NCBI GenBank assembly: GCA_002838815.1
Contig: LQGW01000052.1
Coordinates: 186,001-250,000, forward strand
From: Clostridiaceae bacterium JG1575
GTDB taxonomy: Bacteria; Bacillota; Clostridia; Clostridiales; Clostridiaceae
Direction of reading: 5' to 3'
DNA length: 64,000 nucleotides
This document shows, one piece after another, positions 17,343-26,581 of this stretch. Under the pieces are notes generated by a model. The model was given only the letters and a program-made list of their open reading frames with translations, had not been told where the DNA came from and searched no databases. A program made the position numbers and the translations under genes. Every line of letters starts with the position of its first letter. Position 1 is the first letter of the stretch.

Positions 17343-18230
17343 ATGAATCTTAAAAAACTCTTTCGTAAATCCATCAACTCATTGGAAAAAACCGGATCGA
17401 TGATTTGGCCGCAGCCGCCGGGACCAGGGACCCCAAAAGCGTCCACAGGGCCCATGAGTACCTGCCCGAGCTGCCTTTTGTCGCTGCCCGAGACTGAATT
17501 TCAAAAACACTGGATGGTCTGCTCTGAATGCGGTCAGCACTTACGCCTTCGCGCCAGGGAACGTCTGGCCATCGTATTGGACGAGGGAAGCTTCAACGAG
17601 CAGGATGCATCGCTACGTAGTATTAATTTCCTTTCGTTTCCTCAGTATGATGAAAAGCTGCAAAAAGCGCAGCAAAAAAGTCAGGAGCCTGAGGGAGTGG
17701 TCACGGGAACCGGGGCGGTTTCGGGCGTTCCCTGCGCGGTATTTTTCATGGAACCTGAATTTATTATGGGATCCATGGGTTCGGTGGTGGGGGAGAAAAT
17801 AACCCGAATCTTTGAATATGCCTTGAAGGAGGGCTTGCCCGTTGTGGGGTTTTGCGCCTCTGGAGGCGCACGCATGCAAGAGGGGTTGACCTCACTCATG
17901 CAGATGGCCAAAACCAGCGCGGCGGTGAAGCGCCACAGCCTGGCAGGCCTCTTCTATCTATCCGTTTTGACGGATCCCACCACGGGGGGAGTCACCGCCT
18001 CCTTTGCCATGGAAGCGGATGTGATCATCTCAGAGCCTGGCGCACTCATCGGATTTGCCGGTCCGCGGGTCATTGAAGACACGCTGCGAAAGAAACTTCC
18101 GGAAGGGTTCCAACGAGCCCAAACGGTGATGAATCAAGGGTTTCTGGACAACATTGTCCATCGACGCAACCTAAAAGCATACATCCGACGAATCCTATCG
18201 TTGCATCGAGGTGAGCCATGTCAGCCATAG
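17343..18230 (+). CDS. accD: Acetyl-CoA carboxylase carboxyltransferase beta subunit
   Basis: AccD with AccA transfers the carboxyl group to acetyl-CoA. The 295-residue protein has an amino-terminal zinc ribbon (CPSC...CSEC) and the crotonase-like core with FCASGGARMQEG and GGVTASFAM. The first ~35 residues are a low-complexity lead. Its end overlaps accA by 13 bases. Confidence 0.96.
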   Translation: MNLKKLFRKSINSLEKTGSMIWPQPPGPGTPKASTGPMSTCPSCLLSLPETEFQKHWMVCSECGQHLRLRARERLAIVLDEGSFNEQDASLRSINFLSFPQYDEKLQKAQQKSQEPEGVVTGTGAVSGVPCAVFFMEPEFIMGSMGSVVGEKITRIFEYALKEGLPVVGFCASGGARMQEGLTSLMQMAKTSAAVKRHSLAGLFYLSVLTDPTTGGVTASFAMEADVIISEPGALIGFAGPRVIEDTLRKKLPEGFQRAQTVMNQGFLDNIVHRRNLKAYIRRILSLHRGEPCQP

Positions 18231-19024
18231 AAATTGTCCGAAAAGCCCGGGATACGAATCGTCCCACGGCGATGAAATTTGTGTCGGGAATTTTTCGAGA
18301 CTTCATGGAGCTTCACGGAGACCGAAAATTCGGTGATGACCCGGCCATGGTGACCGGCATTGCTCGGCTAGACGACCTGCCGGTCACTATCATTGCTTTG
18401 GAAAAGGGGAGAAACACCAAAACGCGCATCGCCAGAAACTTTGGCTCTGCGCACCCAGAAGGATACCGAAAAGCGCTACGGCAAATGAAGCAGGCGGAGA
18501 AGTTTAGCCGCCCGATTCTCTGCTTTATCGATACCGCTGGAGCTTACTGCGGCATTGGCGCCGAGGAGCGGGGTCAAGGACCGGCAATTGCGGATTGTCT
18601 TTATGAAATGAGCGCCCTAAAGGTGCCCATTCTATCCATCTTGGTAGGGGAAGGAGGCTCAGGAGGCGCCCTGGCGCTGGGAGTCTGTGATGAGCTTTGG
18701 ATGATGGAGCATTCGTTTTATTCCGTCATCAGCCCCGAGGGCTGCGCCAGCATCTTATGGAAGGACCCCAAAAGGGTTCCCGAGGCGGCGCAGAGTCTAG
18801 GCATTACTCCTCCGGAGCTGTTGCGCTTGGGGTTGTGTGAACAAATAATCGCTGAAGGACGACCTTTTCGAGAAATTACGGCGGAACTTAGAGAACAACT
18901 CAAAAAAACCATTGCGCAGTATCAAGCTCTTTCCCAAGAGGAGCTACTCAAGCATCGCTACGAGCGGTTCCGCCGCATGGGAGTCTTTGAAGAAGGCCCC
19001 TCGCGAAAAAAAAGGAGGGATTAA
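18218..19024 (+). CDS. accA: Acetyl-CoA carboxylase carboxyltransferase alpha subunit
   Basis: The 268-residue protein pairs with AccD. It shows FMELHGDRKFGDDPAMVTG, the FIDTAGAYCGIGAEERGQG segment and the GEGGSGGAL loop that form the carboxybiotin and acetyl-CoA sites. It lacks the longer amino-terminal helix seen in E. coli AccA, as is usual in Firmicutes. It closes the operon, and a bidirectional hairpin follows. Confidence 0.95.
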   Translation: MSAIEIVRKARDTNRPTAMKFVSGIFRDFMELHGDRKFGDDPAMVTGIARLDDLPVTIIALEKGRNTKTRIARNFGSAHPEGYRKALRQMKQAEKFSRPILCFIDTAGAYCGIGAEERGQGPAIADCLYEMSALKVPILSILVGEGGSGGALALGVCDELWMMEHSFYSVISPEGCASILWKDPKRVPEAAQSLGITPPELLRLGLCEQIIAEGRPFREITAELREQLKKTIAQYQALSQEELLKHRYERFRRMGVFEEGPSRKKRRD

Positions 19025-19073
19025 AGAAAACACTGGCCTTTAACAAAGGGCTGCTGCAAATAGGAACACGAAT

Positions 19074-19123
19074 GCAAAAGGAAGCCTGGACTCCCCAATC
19101 CACCGGGAGCGGGCTTCCTTTGC
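19074..19123. terminator. Bidirectional terminator between accA and bioY
   Basis: The arms GCAAAAGGAAGCC (19074-19086) and its near-complement (19112-19123) form a stem with a single bulge. A T-rich flank lies on the minus strand. It lies between two convergent operons. Confidence 0.7.
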
Positions 19124-19137
19124 GTTTGGCCTAGGCA

Positions 19138-19689
19138 TTAGAGACGATGGGGCGCGATGCGACGGGCTAAAATTGAAGCGGCCGCACACCAAAATACATC
19201 CGCAGGCAAAAATACCAAAACGCCCGCGCGCAAGAGCACCCCGAAGGGAATTTGCTGGGCAAGGTACCAGTTGCGGATCCCATAGAGCCATAACAAACCG
19301 AAAAGATAGATGACAAAGAGGCCCAGAAGGCTCGCAAGAAAGTTTTGTGCGATGTTTCGGCTGTGGGATTTGGCTGCAATGGCTCCAGTGATACCAGCCG
19401 CAACGATCATGCCCAAAAGGTAGCCAAAGGTTGGGTGGAGGAGGTAGGCGGGACCGCCACCACTGGTAAAAACAGGAACGCCTAAAAGCCCCATAAGCAC
19501 GTAGAGCGCGACAGCGGCCATGCCGCGAACCGGCCCAAGAAGAAGTCCGGCCAGGAGAACAAAGATCGTCTGTAGCGTCATCGGCACAGGACCAATGGGA
19601 ATTTTCAGAAAGGCACCCACACAGATTAATGCACTAAATAAGGGAATGAGAATAAGATGTTTCGTGGAGATTTTCTTTTTAGCGGTCAT
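19138..19689 (-). CDS. bioY: Biotin transporter substrate-binding subunit
   Basis: BioY is the integral membrane S-component of an ECF biotin importer. The 183-residue protein has about six hydrophobic segments, with the conserved KIPIGPVPMTLQT segment followed by FVLLAGLLLGPVRG, and GGGPAYLLHPTFGYLLG. The ATG lies 3 bases after the birA stop, so the two form one operon. No biotin synthesis genes are seen, which suggests reliance on uptake. Confidence 0.93.
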   Translation of the reverse strand: MTAKKKISTKHLILIPLFSALICVGAFLKIPIGPVPMTLQTIFVLLAGLLLGPVRGMAAVALYVLMGLLGVPVFTSGGGPAYLLHPTFGYLLGMIVAAGITGAIAAKSHSRNIAQNFLASLLGLFVIYLFGLLWLYGIRNWYLAQQIPFGVLLRAGVLVFLPADVFWCAAASILARRIAPHRL

Positions 19690-19692
19690 TGG

Positions 19693-20703
19693 TTAATTAT
19701 CCTTTATCGCAGAGGTAGAGAGGGGTCGCCAGCGGATTTCTCCGCTTTGTAAGGTCTTGACGCCATGAGCGGTTTGGATCCTAAGGGCTCCTTGATCGGT
19801 GATCCCCAAAAGAGTGCCTTTTGTAGGCTGAGCCGATTCGAAGGGACCATACAGGATGGAAGAGCCGACGCCAAATAATCGACTGCGGTATGAGTTCAAA
19901 AGAGCAGGAGGCAAAGAGTCTTGCGGGGAGAAAGAAGAAAAGCTGGATAGTTCATTTAGCATGTGCAAAAGTTCCTCCACGAGGATCACGGCAAAAAGAT
20001 TCAGGGAAAAGCACCGTTGAGTTTCTTGGAGAAGGGAGGTGGCAATCCCATCCAATTCTGAAGGAAAGTCTGAGGTATTGATGTTTAGGCCAATTCCTAG
20101 AATCAAATGAGAATAAGTGTTACATCGCCCCAGGAGTTCTCCTTCTGTTAAGATGCCTCCGAATTTTTTCCCGTTGAGAAAAATATCGTTAACCCATTTA
20201 ATGCTGGGGTGAAGGTTCAATGCTTCCAACACCCGGCAGACGGCAACGGCGGATGCTAAAGTCAAGGCAAACGGAGAAGGAAGAGGGGGCTTTTTTAAAA
20301 GGAGACTCAGGTAAAGGCCCTCGTTTCTAGGAGAGTAAAAAGAACGACCATAACGTCCCCGGCCCTTTGTTTGCTCCTGGGCGAAAAGAAAGGTTCCATG
20401 ACGTAAGGAACGCCAGTAACGCTTGACCCATTCGTTGGTGCTGGAAAGGGACGGGAGAACGTGGAGATGGGGCGCTTTAGCAAGTCGTGCACGAAGAAAG
20501 AGTTCACAAAGAGAATCAGGAGCATCTAGAAAAAGATACCCTTGGGAGGGGGTCCCATCAATTCGGAAGCCAAGGGTTTTCAGGCTTTGGATTCTTTTGC
20601 GGACGCTCCTTCGATCGATGCCCAACGCATCCGCCAGATCTTGTTCTGAGAGAGGCGCATCCGCGAAAATAAGAGCACTGAGGATATATTCTTTGATCAT
20701 CAA
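19693..20703 (-). CDS. birA: Biotin--[acetyl-CoA-carboxylase] ligase with repressor domain
   Basis: BirA attaches biotin to AccB and, in this bifunctional form, can act as a repressor. The 336-residue protein begins with a winged helix (ALGIDRRSVRKRIQSL, about residues 1-65), followed by the ligase core with GRGRYGRSF (biotinyl-AMP loop) and KWVNDIFLNGKKFGGILTE, and a small carboxy-terminal SH3-like domain. It is co-transcribed with bioY and its substrate AccB is encoded in the neighbouring convergent operon. ATG at 20703 or 20700 are both possible. Confidence 0.94.
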   Translation of the reverse strand: MMIKEYILSALIFADAPLSEQDLADALGIDRRSVRKRIQSLKTLGFRIDGTPSQGYLFLDAPDSLCELFLRARLAKAPHLHVLPSLSSTNEWVKRYWRSLRHGTFLFAQEQTKGRGRYGRSFYSPRNEGLYLSLLLKKPPLPSPFALTLASAVAVCRVLEALNLHPSIKWVNDIFLNGKKFGGILTEGELLGRCNTYSHLILGIGLNINTSDFPSELDGIATSLLQETQRCFSLNLFAVILVEELLHMLNELSSFSSFSPQDSLPPALLNSYRSRLFGVGSSILYGPFESAQPTKGTLLGITDQGALRIQTAHGVKTLQSGEIRWRPLSTSAIKDN

Positions 20704-20717
20704 ACATCACCAAAATC

Positions 20718-20746
20718 ATAATAAATTAAAGGGGGGTGATTGTCAA
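20718..20746 (-). promoter_or_regulatory. birA-bioY promoter
   Basis: On the minus strand a perfect TTGACA (20746-20741) and TATTAT (20723-20718) are 17 bases apart, close to the birA ATG. Confidence 0.75.
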
Positions 20747-21107
20747 TTGAAGAAATGAATCGGCGCTCCAATCTCATGAAGGGAATGAAGGAGCCGTCGA
20801 ATAAATAACATAATATGGAATATGTCCCATCTTGGCGCTTTCTTTGCGTTGACCGTTGAACAGCTGGGATCGAAGGAAAAAAAAGATTCATTTTTTTGTA
20901 ACCATTTTAAAGAAGAATGCGCTATTTTAACGGTTCATTGTCCTCTAACGACGGACGTCCAAACGACTTATTGTTGTTAACCATTACAAAAACAATAGCA
21001 TCAACGACGAATGAATCACCAATATAAATAAAAAACAAGTTTATTAATCAATTTTCAAGCAAGATGATAAGATGTTATAAAATTAGAGGTGCGAAAATGA
21101 TTTCCTT

Positions 21108-21136
21108 TTGTAAAGAGGCGATAATGATGGTATATT
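21108..21136 (+). promoter_or_regulatory. Promoter of the S8 protease gene
   Basis: TTGTAA (21108-21113) and TATATT (21131-21136) are 17 bases apart, 38 bases before the ATG, which follows an AGGAGGA site. Confidence 0.65.
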
Positions 21137-21173
21137 AACGTTACAACGATAATTCTACACTTAAGGAGGAATT

Positions 21174-24100
21174 ATGAAGAAAATCAAGTCCATCATCGCT
21201 TCCGCGTTGACTGTGGCCGTCGTCATGACCAGCACTGGTTTCGGCGCGGTTCGTGGATCCAAAGTGGAAGCCAACGCGAACAAACCAGTCACTGCATTGC
21301 CAAAATCTGCGCTCACACAAGAAAAGGCAAAAGCGCCAGCCCGGTACATTGTGAAATTGCGCGGGACCACTGTGGCCGAAGAGCTCATGGGAAAGGGCGA
21401 GGATGTAGCCAAAGTCTCTTTGGCACGCAAACAAGCCTTGGCTAGAGCTCACTACGCTCAGCAGGATCAAGTTCTCTCCCAATTCAAGAATTCAGGAATC
21501 GAAGCGAAAGTCCTCAACCGATTTGCCCTTACTTATAATGGGTTTAGCGTAGAGGCGAAAGGTTTTTCAAAAGAATTAGCGCAGAAAAACGCTATGGTTG
21601 AAAAAATCTACCCTGTTGTAGAATACAATCGTCCTGAACCTGTAGAGGTTCAGATGGTGGAATCCGTCAAAATGATTGGTGCTCCCGCTGTGTGGGATAT
21701 GAAATACAGGGGGCAAGGCCGAGTCGTTGCGGTTATTGACACGGGTATTGATGAAAAGCACAAGGATATGAAATTGTCCGCGGATACCGTCTCAAAGCTT
21801 GATAAAGCCAAAGTCGATGCTTTGAATTTGGATGGAAAATACCTCACAAGTAAAGTTCCCTACGGATACAATTATTATGATAAGAATCATACGGTTCGCG
21901 ACACTGGACCAAGCCAGCACGGAATGCACGTTTCCGGTACGGTTGGTGCAAACGGTAAGATCATCGGTGTTGCACCAGAGAGCCAAATTCTTGCGATGAA
22001 GGTTTTCTCGAATGATGTGTTGTATTCGACAACCTATACTGATATTTACCTCAAAGCAGTGGATGATGCCCTTCTTTTAGGAGCCGATGGCGTCAATATG
22101 AGTCTTGGTTCCTCTGCTGGCAACGAGGAGACGGACGACCCCTTCGTAGAAACCATTAACAAGTTGTATGAAGCTGGCGTTTTGATCTCCATCAGTGCGG
22201 GCAACGAAACGAGCATGTTCGATGGACTTAACACTCCCGGAACCCCTGCAGAATTTGACGATTATGGTGTGGTGGGAAGTCCCTCGGTTCATAAGAACTC
22301 ATTATCGGTCGCTTCGGTGGAAAATTTAGGCCAAAGTGCAGATAAATTGACGTATCAAGTACCGGATGGACAGCCGGTGGAAATAATCATCAATACTCCT
22401 GCCGCTTCTCCCGCTTGGTCCAAGCTTCCAGAAGCAGGGGCTCAGTTCGTCTATGTCAATTTGGCTTCCGTAGAAGATTTGAAGGACAAGGACCTCACTG
22501 GGAAAATTGCTTTGGCCAAAAGAGGACAAATCTCTTTTAGCGAAAAGATTAAAAACGTAACGAAAAAGGGTGCTATCGCCATCCTGATCGCAAACAATGT
22601 CCCAGGCTTGCTCAATATGTCCGTGGAACCGGATACCACGATTCCCAGCGCTTCAATTTTGCAGACTGAGGGAGAGACCCTCATCCCCTTGGAAAACAAT
22701 GCGGTGATTAAATTTGCAGGCCTGGGAACGTTAGTGAATCCCAATGCAGGCCAAATCTCTTCGTTCTCTTCTTTTGGGCCCACCCCCAGTTTGAAGATGA
22801 AGCCTGAAATTTCCGCTCCTGGCGGCGGAATTTATTCCACGCAAAACGACGACACCTACGCAATGATGTCTGGAACCTCCATGGCGGCTCCTCATGTTTC
22901 CGGCGGGCTCGCCATCATGAAGCAGTATTTGGAAGGGGATGGCGTAAGCGTTTTTGGTACGTTGGAAAAAGAAGAAATGTCCAAAATGACCAAAAACCTT
23001 CTAATGAATACAGCAACCAAGGTGAAGGATAAAAATGGCCTTACAGCGCCCATCGTTCAGCAGGGTGCTGGTTTGATGAACCTATATAGAGCGGTCACCA
23101 CGCCCTATACACTCACCGAGAAGAATTCGGGTCTTGCTAAAGTCGAACTAGGATCTTTGGCCGCACCGAATATGAACTTTACGGTAAAACTGCAAAACTT
23201 TGGGAAAAAGAAGGCAACTTTTGAACCCAACGTAGAGTTGATGACTCCCTATCAACTTAAGCAGGCGGGAAGAAATTGGATCGTTCCGATCAACATTCCC
23301 ATTGAAGCAAGACACACGCTGGAGAGCGTTACGCTTGACGCTGGAGAATCCAAAGAAATTCCCATTGCAATCTCCTTTGATCAAATACAAAATATTGAGA
23401 TTAATGGTAGTGTAACGGAAATGGATTTGATGAATGCCATGATGGAAGCGTTTGTGACGTACAAGGTCAAAGACGAAGACAAATCCATTCACATTCCTGT
23501 AATTGGATTTTTAGGCGATTGGGACGCGTTAAGAAACATTGACTATACGAAGGGAATTGATGAAATCTCCTCGTTCCTTGGAGTTCAAGGGCTCTTCACT
23601 TTCGATATGAATCAAGTCACTCCCCCGTATCAAATCAATAAAAAAATCCACGACCAGAAAGGCTTCTTCCCAGTGCTCAGCATTGTGAGAAACTTAAAGG
23701 ATCTCAACTTCAAGATTGTGGATCAAGATGCCGATGATGCGAAGGTTTTGCGGGTCCTCCATGAAGAGGGCAGCGTCCGTAAGATCAACCGGATTCGCAA
23801 AGGGGCGAAACCCTACAAAACCTTCCCTCAAGCCGGCTTTGACGGAACCATAGATGGAAACGTGAAAGAGGGGACCGTCTATATGCAGATCGAGACTCGT
23901 CGATTTGCTGATGATGACTCGGCCAGAATGCAGACCTATCGTTACCCCATCCAAGTGGATGTAACCGCACCATTCCTTAGAGATATCAAAGCTGAAAAGC
24001 TGGAAAATGTTTGGCATTTGAAATTCAAGGTGATGGATCGGGCGCCAGGATTTGGAATGAAATCTGTTACCATCTTGGATAAGGATTCTCAGGAGACCGT

Positions 24101-25787
24101 TGAGCATACATTTGAGACCACTGAGGATTTGAATCAAGAATACATGTTGGATCTTGATGTCACAAAACTAGTCAAAACCGACAAGCTTACGAGACTTCAG
24201 ATCAAGGCCGTGGACCGTTTCAACAATGAGAAAATCTTAGAGGTTTCCCCCAATCTTTTTGTTAAGGAAGAGGGAGAAGCACAGATCGTTCTCTACAAGC
24301 CGGACTTTGCCGAATTCAACCCCAAAAATACCAAAGCCAATGGTTGGGTTCTTGGTTATGAGCACTTGGACAAGGTTTTACTTTCCTTGAATGGAGGAAC
24401 GGAGACCGCAGTGCAATTGACTTTTGTGGAAAATGCAGAAGTTAAAGACAACAATGGCACCGTTATTTACCAAGGGCCTGCTCATAAGTTTGAACATCCT
24501 TTAGGCATTACCAAGGATGGATTCTATGAACTTCGGGTTCGCGCCGTATCTAAAGATGGAACGAACGACAGCGTACTGAGAAGATTCTTCGTGGATGAGA
24601 CCGCTCCCATTATGGATATCAAGGTTCAACCCAGAGCCAACAACAGCGACAAGGTGACCTTTGATATCAAGATGAGAGATCAATTCCCAGAATTGGTGTT
24701 GAAAATCAACGATTCCGTAGCCTTCAAGTATTCCGATTTCAGCTTTGAAATGGGCAATGAATTCACGGAAAAAGAGATTTCCAAAACGTTTGAGTTGAAG
24801 GAAGGGTCCACCCAGTTCACCTTTGAATTGAAGGATATGGCGGGAAATGTTACGGATCGGACGATTACCATTAAGCGAGGGGATTTTGACAACACAATCA
24901 ATGAGAAGTTCAGCGGAAAAGATCGTTTTGAAACATCGGTCTTGATCTCCAAAGAATTGTTCCCCAATGCCCAAACGGTCATTCTGGCATCGGCCCGCAG
25001 TTACCCCGACGCGTTAACGGGAGGTCCTTTAGCCTACCACATGCGTGCCCCCATTCTGATCACTGAAAAGAGTACGGTTCCCAAAGTAATAATGGATGAG
25101 ATCATCCGACTAGGCGCCAAGAAAATAATTATTCTTGGAAGAGAACTGTCCATCGATCAAAAAGTGGTGGAGCAGCTTGAAGATCGCGGCATTAAAACGG
25201 AGCGGATCGGCGGACAAAACCGTTATGAGACTTCTGTTAAAGTTGCTGAAAGAATCATGAATTATGCCCAGCCCCATGAATTCGCAATGGCCAGTGGAGA
25301 ACGGTTCCAAGATGCATTGAGCATTGTCCCGGCTGCATCTATGAATGGGATGCCTGTTCTCTTAACGGGCAGAACCGTATTCCCAGAACCGGTTCAAAAG
25401 TTCTTGGAGAAGCAGATGCCATCCAAAGTCTACATCATCGGGGGATATCGCGTCGTAGATCCCAAGGTGGTAAAAATGATCCCCAGCCAATCCGTAGAGC
25501 GCATTGCTGGAGCAAATCGGTATGAAACCTCTGTTCAAGTTGCTAAGAGATTCTTCAAAGACTCTTCGCACGTAACCGTGGCTTCTGGATTAGACTTCCC
25601 GGATGCTCTGACGGGTGGAGTCTACGCTGCGCATTGGAGAGCTCCTGTACTTCTCGTTGGGACCACGCTGGATCCCATCATGAAGGAGTACATCACCTAC
25701 AACAACATTCATAAAGTGACCTTCTTCGGCGGTAAGGTTGCCATCAACCAAACGGTTCGCACCGCGATCATCAACGTGTTGAAATAG
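21174..25787 (+). CDS. Secreted S8 subtilisin-like protease with three CWB2 cell-wall repeats
   Basis: The 1537-residue protein starts with a signal peptide (residues 1-25), then an I9-type propeptide region (about 55-150). The S8 domain has Asp in VIDTGID (about residue 188), His in HGMHVSG (about 249) and Ser in SGTSMAAPHVSGG (about 568), with a PA domain inserted near 410-510. Central Fn3-like and Ig-like domains follow, as in lactocepin/C5a-peptidase types. Residues 1243-1537 hold three CWB2 repeats (DRFETSV, NRYETSV, NRYETSV). CWB2 modules are known to anchor proteins to clostridial cell walls. The histidine motif has Met where HGTHVAG is usual. Base composition is more AT-rich than in neighbouring genes. 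Confidence 0.95.
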   Translation: MKKIKSIIASALTVAVVMTSTGFGAVRGSKVEANANKPVTALPKSALTQEKAKAPARYIVKLRGTTVAEELMGKGEDVAKVSLARKQALARAHYAQQDQVLSQFKNSGIEAKVLNRFALTYNGFSVEAKGFSKELAQKNAMVEKIYPVVEYNRPEPVEVQMVESVKMIGAPAVWDMKYRGQGRVVAVIDTGIDEKHKDMKLSADTVSKLDKAKVDALNLDGKYLTSKVPYGYNYYDKNHTVRDTGPSQHGMHVSGTVGANGKIIGVAPESQILAMKVFSNDVLYSTTYTDIYLKAVDDALLLGADGVNMSLGSSAGNEETDDPFVETINKLYEAGVLISISAGNETSMFDGLNTPGTPAEFDDYGVVGSPSVHKNSLSVASVENLGQSADKLTYQVPDGQPVEIIINTPAASPAWSKLPEAGAQFVYVNLASVEDLKDKDLTGKIALAKRGQISFSEKIKNVTKKGAIAILIANNVPGLLNMSVEPDTTIPSASILQTEGETLIPLENNAVIKFAGLGTLVNPNAGQISSFSSFGPTPSLKMKPEISAPGGGIYSTQNDDTYAMMSGTSMAAPHVSGGLAIMKQYLEGDGVSVFGTLEKEEMSKMTKNLLMNTATKVKDKNGLTAPIVQQGAGLMNLYRAVTTPYTLTEKNSGLAKVELGSLAAPNMNFTVKLQNFGKKKATFEPNVELMTPYQLKQAGRNWIVPINIPIEARHTLESVTLDAGESKEIPIAISFDQIQNIEINGSVTEMDLMNAMMEAFVTYKVKDEDKSIHIPVIGFLGDWDALRNIDYTKGIDEISSFLGVQGLFTFDMNQVTPPYQINKKIHDQKGFFPVLSIVRNLKDLNFKIVDQDADDAKVLRVLHEEGSVRKINRIRKGAKPYKTFPQAGFDGTIDGNVKEGTVYMQIETRRFADDDSARMQTYRYPIQVDVTAPFLRDIKAEKLENVWHLKFKVMDRAPGFGMKSVTILDKDSQETVEHTFETTEDLNQEYMLDLDVTKLVKTDKLTRLQIKAVDRFNNEKILEVSPNLFVKEEGEAQIVLYKPDFAEFNPKNTKANGWVLGYEHLDKVLLSLNGGTETAVQLTFVENAEVKDNNGTVIYQGPAHKFEHPLGITKDGFYELRVRAVSKDGTNDSVLRRFFVDETAPIMDIKVQPRANNSDKVTFDIKMRDQFPELVLKINDSVAFKYSDFSFEMGNEFTEKEISKTFELKEGSTQFTFELKDMAGNVTDRTITIKRGDFDNTINEKFSGKDRFETSVLISKELFPNAQTVILASARSYPDALTGGPLAYHMRAPILITEKSTVPKVIMDEIIRLGAKKIIILGRELSIDQKVVEQLEDRGIKTERIGGQNRYETSVKVAERIMNYAQPHEFAMASGERFQDALSIVPAASMNGMPVLLTGRTVFPEPVQKFLEKQMPSKVYIIGGYRVVDPKVVKMIPSQSVERIAGANRYETSVQVAKRFFKDSSHVTVASGLDFPDALTGGVYAAHWRAPVLLVGTTLDPIMKEYITYNNIHKVTFFGGKVAINQTVRTAIINVLK

Positions 25788-25822
25788 CCTAGAAGGACCA
25801 CCGAACATTGCGTTCAGAAGGG

Positions 25823-25858
25823 GAGAGGAATTCTACGGAATTCCTCTCTTCTAGTTTT
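25823..25858 (+). terminator. Terminator of the S8 protease gene
   Basis: An 11-base perfect stem (25823-25833 with 25838-25848) is capped by a TACG tetraloop, a known very stable loop. A TTCTAGTTTT tail follows, about 35 bases after the stop. Confidence 0.85.
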
Positions 25859-26005
25859 GAGCGAGTTTTATTTGATTTTAATCCGCCCGATGCGCTTTGT
25901 AACCCAAATGTTTTTTATCTGAGAGAAGAATCCCGTAAAGTTAGAGTAGATGGACTGTTTCCATTCAAGGCAGAATCGAAATCGAAGAAAAAGGAGAACG
26001 ACATC

Positions 26006-26581
26006 ATGAAAGCAACCAAAGTTCTAGCAAGTGCAGCCGTAAGTCTTGTTATGGTCATGGGCTTGACCGCTTGCGGTACCACGAACGGAAAGACCACTAC
26101 AGGCAAGGGACCCATTTCACAAGGGCAAGCAACAACACCGACAACCCCGGGAACCGGAACAAAAACACAGCCGGTAACAGCGCCAACCACTCAGCCTGGG
26201 ACTAAACCAGCACAGTCCCAGCCGGCAAAAAAAGAGGTGAAATATACTGTTATGGAGGCCCCCCAAGGAAATTTCAAGAGCTTGATTGAAGCCATCAAAA
26301 AGCACCGAGGATACTTCTATTTCAAGGAAAATAAAGTTTTGGCGATTTTGATGGGGGAACAAACCACCGGGGGGTATAACATCAGGATCAACAATATTTA
26401 TCAAATGGGCGATCAACTCGTAGTGGAAACCAAAGAAACCATTCCGGGCCCCAACGATACCGTAACCCAGGCCTTCACATATCCCATGGTCTTGATCCAA
26501 CTGGAAGAAGCTCCGAAAAGAATTAAAGTTGTTGACGACAAACAGGGAAAGTACCCAGAGATTCAAGGGAATTTTTATTAA
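26006..26581 (+). CDS. Lipoprotein with PrcB-like domain
   Basis: The 191-residue protein has a lipoprotein signal peptide ending in the lipobox LTAC (Cys near residue 23), a threonine/proline/glutamine-rich linker, and a folded domain from about residue 80. That domain has the pattern TTGGYNIRI...VVETKETIPGPND...YPMVLIQL, as in the PrcB C-terminal family first named for a Treponema protease complex. ATG 26006 follows AAGGAG; an upstream frame from 25808 is not needed. It lies directly after a secreted protease, which suggests but does not prove a partnership. Confidence 0.75.
   Translation: MKATKVLASAAVSLVMVMGLTACGTTNGKTTTGKGPISQGQATTPTTPGTGTKTQPVTAPTTQPGTKPAQSQPAKKEVKYTVMEAPQGNFKSLIEAIKKHRGYFYFKENKVLAILMGEQTTGGYNIRINNIYQMGDQLVVETKETIPGPNDTVTQAFTYPMVLIQLEEAPKRIKVVDDKQGKYPEIQGNFY

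Larger units (their letters stand above)
20704..21173. other. Divergent AT-rich intergenic region between birA and the S8 protease gene
   Basis: This 470-base region is clearly more AT-rich than the flanking operons. It holds the birA promoter at one end and the protease promoter at the other. Between them there are runs of A and T and two TTGTTAACC/TTGTAACC-like motifs, but no open frame. The motifs resemble half-sites of BirA-type operators, but neither has a properly spaced partner. Confidence 0.5.

Noticed and set aside
20704-21173. BirA-type operator near birA
   Set aside because: TTGTTAACC and TTGTAACC half-sites are present but no correctly spaced inverted partner was found.
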